Origin: Medakamo hakoo
Taxonomy: Eukaryota > Chlorophyta > Trebouxiophyceae > Coccomyxaceae
Assembly (NCBI GenBank): GCA_026636295.1
Contig: CP089464.1
Location: forward strand, 310,001-374,000
Direction of reading: 5' to 3'
Length of the DNA stretch: 64,000 bases
Made by a program: the position numbers and the translations under genes. Every line of letters begins with the position of its first letter. Position 1 is the first letter of the stretch. Below the pieces are notes generated by a model. The model was not told the DNA's origin. It searched no databases and was given only the letters and a program-made list of their open reading frames with translations. Of the stretch, positions 59,881 through 64,000 are shown one piece after another.

Positions 59881-61791
59881 ATGCGTACGACTTTAACGAC
59901 CCTGGCTCTCCTCCTGGCGGTCGGTGAGTGTGTGCTGGTGGCGGGCAACGAGTCGATGGCAATGCGTCCGCGAGGTCGCGCTCGAGTCTCCACGCCCATT
60001 CCGCCCCAGCCGCGGCCCAATCCAGCATTATGCCTGCACCGTCGAGTGATGCGAATGTCAAGACCGGACCTTGGCGCAAAAATGGAGGAGAGGCGGTCCA
60101 TGCGAACCCAGGAAAGCGCCGTCCAGGCAGCAGCGCACGCGCGCCCAGGCTGGCCGCGGCCAGGCGTCGCCCCATCCACCCGCCATTCCCACCCATCCCA
60201 AACACCCCCATTCCCCACCAGGCTCCGCCCACGCCTGCACCGAGATCGTGCTGAACGACACCTGCACCCCTGGAGGCGCCGTCGTCTCGTCCCGCACGCT
60301 GTCCTTTCCCGCCGCCTTCCACCCCGAAGTCTCGGCCGTGAAGGCGGGCTCGTCCGTCGCGCTGCTGGATGTGGGCGGGGATGCCGCGAACCCGGTCTGG
60401 TCGACTTTTGGGCAGACGCTGGAAGCCAAGTACAGCTTTGTGTGCGCGTCCATCGCGCGCAATGAGCTGCGTGGGTACTACGGTGAAAAGTGAGTGTTTT
60501 TGTTGTGTCGCTCGCCTGAGGTTGCGGCGTGAGTTTTGCCCCGCCCTCCAGCGCTGGAAAGAAAAGGGTTGTCAGGGCTCGTCCACCCTCACCCACAACT
60601 GCCACCCCAACACACAGGTCTCCCAAGGGCCGGGCCGACTGGCTGTGGTGCACGGACGGCCTGAACACGGCCGGCCTGTCGTGCGCGATTCAGTATCAGG
60701 GTGCGTTTATTTGGCACTCCGCTTTGGCACTCCGCTTCCGCCTCCCGCGCCCCGTCCGTGCGTGGGCCCCGGCATTTTTCCTTCGTTCCCGCCCTCACCC
60801 GCCCCGTCCCCCCCCCCCCCCTCCCCTCGTTTCGACGCGCACACACACACAAGGCCTGACCAAGGTCATCCACCCCTTCAACGCGGACGACACGTCCAAG
60901 CCCGAAGGCATCAACGTCGAAGACCTGTGCACCTTTGCGCTGGCGCGCTGGGCGACCGTCCCCGAAGCGCGCGACGCCCTGTCCAAAATGCAGCTGGCCT
61001 GGCCCAAGGAAACGTACAAGGCGTGGGGCCGCGCCATGAGCCAGGGCAAGAGTGACGCCGTGCCCTGGCACTTCTCCATCACGGACGACACGGGGCGCGG
61101 CATCATCGTACAGATCAGGGATGGGGAGACCCAGGTCCTGGACAACCGCGACGGCGTGTTCACGAACGAGCCCTTCCTGCAAGAGCACTGGAAGTACATG
61201 GACGAGTGGGACGCCAAGATGCGGAGCAACCCGAAGGACGTGTACCCGTCGATCCACGCGGAGCCGGTGCCCGAGCTGGCGCACGACGGCGACTCGGTCT
61301 TCGCGGCCGGCTCCGACCCGTCCGACGCCGCCATGTTCTTGCCGCTGCCCGGCGATTATTCGGGCCCGTCCAGGTACACGCGCCTGGCCATGGTGAAAAA
61401 GTACGGCACGGAACGCATCTGTTACACCAACCAGTCCATCATCGCGAAAGGCGAAGTCGAGGATTTGAATCCCGCCTTTGTCGCGGCGGGCCAGCCGCCC
61501 TCCAACGAGGCGTTGCTGGCCGCGATGCAGGTGACGAATACAGTCTATCTGCCGCGCGGCATTTCCGACCACGGCACGACCAAGACGATTGAGTGGACGC
61601 CGCTGTCCACGCTGCGCGACCACAAGGCGCGTGCGTACTACATCCGGGCCGCCAACTCGCCGATCTTCCACAGGTTCGACTTGAACAACGCCGCCGCCTT
61701 TGAAAAGATTGGCGGCGGCGGCGTCTCCAACATGCCGCTCGTCACGCCCGGCACGCACTGGTTTGTGGAGAGCGAGCCGGCGACTGCGTGA
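59881..61791 (+). CDS. Choloylglycine hydrolase/penicillin V acylase family (Ntn-hydrolase), secreted
   Basis: Exons 59881-59923, 60222-60489, 60618-60700 and 60854-61791 (443 aa); introns of 298, 128 and 153 bp, donors GTGAGT, GTGAGT and GTGCGT, acceptors CACCAG, CACACAG and an unusual CACAAG. The family cleaves linear amide bonds (bile-salt amides, penicillin V, N-acyl amides) using an N-terminal cysteine. Here MRTTLTTLALLLAVGSAHA is a signal peptide whose cleavage would expose Cys20 (CTEIVLNDTC), giving the nucleophile. SSRTLSF carries the Arg expected near it. Further blocks: CTDGLNTAGLS, TDDTGRGIIVQI, VLDNRDGVFTNEP and HKARAYYIRAANSP. The likely place is the secretory pathway, periplasmic space or vacuole. 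The substrate is unknown. Confidence 0.85.
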
Positions 61792-62389
61792 GGTTTTTTT
61801 TTGGGACGCGTCTTAAGGCGTCCTGAAAGGCGACCGTTTCGCCTTCACCTTCACCCTTCACCGTTTTGCGACCTAAACCCCGGTCGACGCTCCGACTGAA
61901 TCCCGCCACAACGCACGCTGGTGCCCCTGCTGTGCACAGGCGCACCGGTGTGGCGTCAAAAATATATCTTTTCCAAGTTTGGGCGTGCTGACTTTTTTGT
62001 TTTCTTCGGGCGCGCAGGGGGTCGCCGCGGCTGGAGCGCGCAGCGCGTGGGGCTGGAGCCGCCGGGTGGTCTTTCCCGGACCACCCGTCCATCCCCCCAT
62101 CCTTCCCTCTCCAGCCGCTCCCCTGCCGCTGTTCGAGCACATCGTGCGATGTGCTCTCTTTATTTTAAGTATGAATAGCGTCCCGGCGGAATAAGGGAAC
62201 GATCCGAGGCGCGGCGGGGTGGCTTTGGCGCGCGCGCCTTGCCGGCCTCGGTGTGTAAAAAAAAAGGTCTGCGAGGCTCGTGTGTGCGGCGGCCCCGCCG
62301 CACGCCGCCCGTGAGTCCTCGCACCGTCATCAGAAAACGGTAAAACAAAACACTGGATTCACAAAATAAACACACCGCACACGCACACT
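61792..62389. other. Convergent intergenic region with several perfect stem-loops
   Basis: 598 bp between stops, no protein gene. Inverted repeats: GGACGC/GCGTCC (61804-61809 and 61818-61823), AAGGCGA/TCGCCTT (61827-61833 and 61839-61845), GGGTGGTC/GACCACCC (62064-62071 and 62079-62086), GAGCACATCG/CGATGTGCTC (62135-62144 and 62147-62156). An A/T-rich patch ATATATCTTTT lies near 61970. It could be structured 3' UTR or an RNA gene. Confidence 0.5.
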
Positions 62390-63689
62390 TCAAGCCGCGG
62401 CCCCACCGCCCGCGCGGGGCTTGCGCGCGCACGCGACGCACCCGACCGCCCCGCCCGCCTCTCCGCCTGCAGCGCTGCTGCCCGCCCGCGCGACGGCCGC
62501 GCCGGCCGCGGCCCGCGCCGCCGCCACGCCAGCGGCGTGGCCCCGCACCTCGGCCACGAACGCCCGCAGGCGCCGCACGTACGCAGGCGACGCCTCGAGG
62601 TCGCAGTGCCCGCCGCCCGGGACCCACAGCGGCCCGCCGACGGAGGGCGTGCGCGCCCTGGCGTGCACGTCCTGCCCGCACCGGAAGGCGACGACGTCGT
62701 CTGCGTCGCCGTGCAGGACCAGGGTGGGCGCGTGCACGTCCCGGACGTGGGCCGCGTTGGGGAAGACGTCCAGCGCGGACGGCCACCACGTCCAGTCCGG
62801 GCGCAGGACGCGGACGCCGGACGCCAGGGGGGAGTGGAGGGCGAGGCCGCCGACCCGGCCCAGGGCGGGGAGGAGGGCGGGCGGCGCGTCAGGTCCCCAC
62901 GCGGAGGCGGGGAGGCGGGACGCGTCGGCCGCGAGGCGGGCGTCGGCCGGCGTGCGCCACCGCGCGGCCAGCGCCGACGCGGGCGCCGACCCGACCGACT
63001 GGCCGTAGAGGACGACGCACTCCGGCGCGTACGCGAGGTCGCCCACCGCCCACTCCAGCACGGCCGCGCCGTCCGACACAATGCCGGCGGCCGTCGGGGC
63101 GCCGCCGGACGCGCCGTACCCCGAATAGTCGTACGACGCGACGCCGACGCCGGGGCCCAGCGCCGGCCCCAGCTCCGCCAGGAAAGGCAGCATCTGCCCC
63201 AAGTCCACCGCGTTGCCGTGAGCGAACAGAATGAGGATGGGCGGCTCGCCCGGCGGCGGCGGGCGGGTGGGGGGCAGGTGGGCGGCGACGATGGTGTGGG
63301 GCGGGTGGGCGCCCGCCCGCGCGTTGGCGCGCGACACGGGCAGCCGCGTCACGGTCATGGGCGCCCGGACGAGGGGCAAGCCCGGCGCCGTCGGAATGAT
63401 CGTCGGCTGAGCGTCTGGCGACGCTGGGGGGCGCAGGGCGTAGGACGGCGGGTCGGGCGGGAAGAAGGCGAGCTTGCTGTTTTGGGGGCGGGCGGGGACA
63501 GAGAGAGTGGGTGAGCACACAAAGGGAGCGCGCGGCGCGCGCGAAGGAGACAAACCGCGGCCGGCGGCGCGCATCAAAAAAGAAAAACACGCACCTCGCC
63601 AGCGAGTCGATCCACCCAGGGTAGCGGACCGGCTTGGCCAGGCCGCTGGGCGCTGCGCCGCCGGCGGAGCGGGGTGGGGAGGGCGCCAT
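62390..63689 (-). CDS. Alpha/beta hydrolase, ABHD17-like
   Basis: Exons 63595-63689 and 62390-63476 (393 aa), intron 118 bp (donor GTGCGT, acceptor AAAACAG). ABHD17 enzymes are serine hydrolases that remove palmitate from membrane proteins. Family order: SKLAFFPPDPPSY across the splice, ILILFAHGNAVDLGQMLPFL (oxyanion HGN), VASYDYSGYGASGG, VVLYGQSVGSAPA with nucleophile Ser in GQSVG (~residue 193), GLALHSPLASGVRVL, LVLHGDADDVV (acid Asp) and GGHCDLE (His). All triad residues are present. The N-terminal Cys cluster that anchors animal ABHD17 is missing (MAPSPPRSAGGAAPSGLAKP); a CVAC pair occurs instead in the Ala/Gly-rich C-terminus. Confidence 0.9.
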
Positions 63690-63891
63690 GGGGGGTTTCG
63701 CGCGGCGCGTTTTTTTCTCGCACCGCGCAATGCAGCCGCGCAGAGACGCGAGAGTGGAGAGAGACAGAGCGAGAGAGAGGGAGGCACCCCTCCCACTCCA
63801 TCAACCCAGGCCGCCCTCACCCTCACCGAGAGAGAGAGAGAAGACGGCCAGCGCGCCCGCCCGCTTCCGGCTCTCTCTTCCCCGCCACTCA

Positions 63892-64000
63892 ATGCCTCTG
63901 CCCACGCTGGCCAAGCCCTGCCCGCGCGCCTGCGCCGTGCCGCCGCCGTCGTCCACCCGCCGCACGTCCGCGACGGCCGCGGCCGGTCCATCCACCTCCA
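63892..64000 (+). CDS. Possible start of a plastid-targeted protein, cut by window edge
   Basis: From the ATG at 63892 the frame is open to the end of the window (36 codons): MPLPTLAKPCPRACAVPP and then Ser/Thr/Arg/Ala-rich sequence without acidic residues, which is how a chloroplast transit peptide looks. The position, 202 bp from the divergent ABHD17-like start, fits the alternating layout of the region. The upstream strip is rich in GAGA and pyrimidine repeats. No mature sequence is visible, so the identity is unknown and the call is tentative. Confidence 0.4.
   Translation, partial: MPLPTLAKPCPRACAVPPPSSTRRTSATAAAGPSTS

Noticed and set aside
60589-61758. A 389-codon minus-strand frame opposite the choloylglycine-family gene
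   Set aside because: Arg/Val/Gly-rich shadow without motifs; the sense strand shows a full family signature.
1-64000. Transfer RNA, ribosomal RNA, CRISPR arrays, transposons and virus-like elements
   Set aside because: Reading both strands I saw no convincing tRNA B-box/cloverleaf, rRNA core sequence, regularly spaced repeats, transposase or reverse transcriptase motifs, or terminal repeats.

Overview
The window looks like nuclear DNA of a unicellular green alga (Chlorophyta). Coding sequence is extremely GC-rich, with codon third positions almost all G or C. Introns are short, spliceosomal (GT..AG), pyrimidine- or CA-rich, and few. The proteins are green-lineage types: an SBP-domain (SQUAMOSA-promoter-binding) factor, a triple-AP2 protein, a plastid fibrillin, a WCRKC-type plastid thioredoxin, a plastid cyclophilin-like protein and the plant-type UDP-rhamnose epimerase/reductase. 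I cannot name the genus. I recognised no transposon, viral remnant, rRNA, tRNA or CRISPR array.

Layout. I support 31 protein genes, about one per 2 kb; the first is cut by the left edge and the last by the right edge. 1-12 kb: a family 1 glycoside hydrolase (-), the SBP factor (+), two unrecognised genes (-), and a Csm1/Pcs1-like chromosome-segregation protein (+). 12-25 kb: a DEAD-box helicase (-), fibrillin (+), WCRKC thioredoxin (-), Elongator subunit ELP4 (+), TFIIH subunit p44/SSL1 (+), a cyclophilin-like lumenal protein (-), a Bles03/DUF1917 protein (+), a small probably plastid protein (-) and NRS/ER (+). 25-33 kb: a four-gene minus-strand run of universal stress protein, HI0933-type flavoprotein, an ERCC6L/CHR24-like SNF2 ATPase and SERINC. 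33-64 kb: TRAPPC10 (+), organellar NOG1-like GTPase (-), a TFIIIC90-like WD protein (+), YgfZ/GcvT-like plastid protein (-), AP-4 beta (+), GPR107-type 7TM protein (-), an NAD(P)-binding plastid protein (+), PGP synthase (-), triple-AP2 factor (+), MCM10 (-), a secreted choloylglycine-hydrolase-family enzyme (+), an ABHD17-like hydrolase (-) and the start of one more gene (+).

Organisation. Neighbours are not functionally clustered; this is ordinary housekeeping and regulatory content. The gene order is unusual in two ways. Adjacent genes nearly always alternate in strand (25 of 30 neighbouring pairs, with an unbroken run of 14 genes from 31.7 kb to the end). Introns also crowd at the 5' ends of coding regions: 25 of the 28 I could place fall within the first ~460 coding bases, while bodies up to 4.7 kb are uninterrupted. 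Vesicle-trafficking components (TRAPPC10, AP-4 beta, GPR107, ABHD17) and RNA polymerase II/III and DNA-replication factors (ELP4, GTF2H2, TFIIIC90, MCM10) are interspersed.

Exon boundaries were worked out by eye from GT/AG sites, reading frame and recalled protein families. No alignment or expression data were available.
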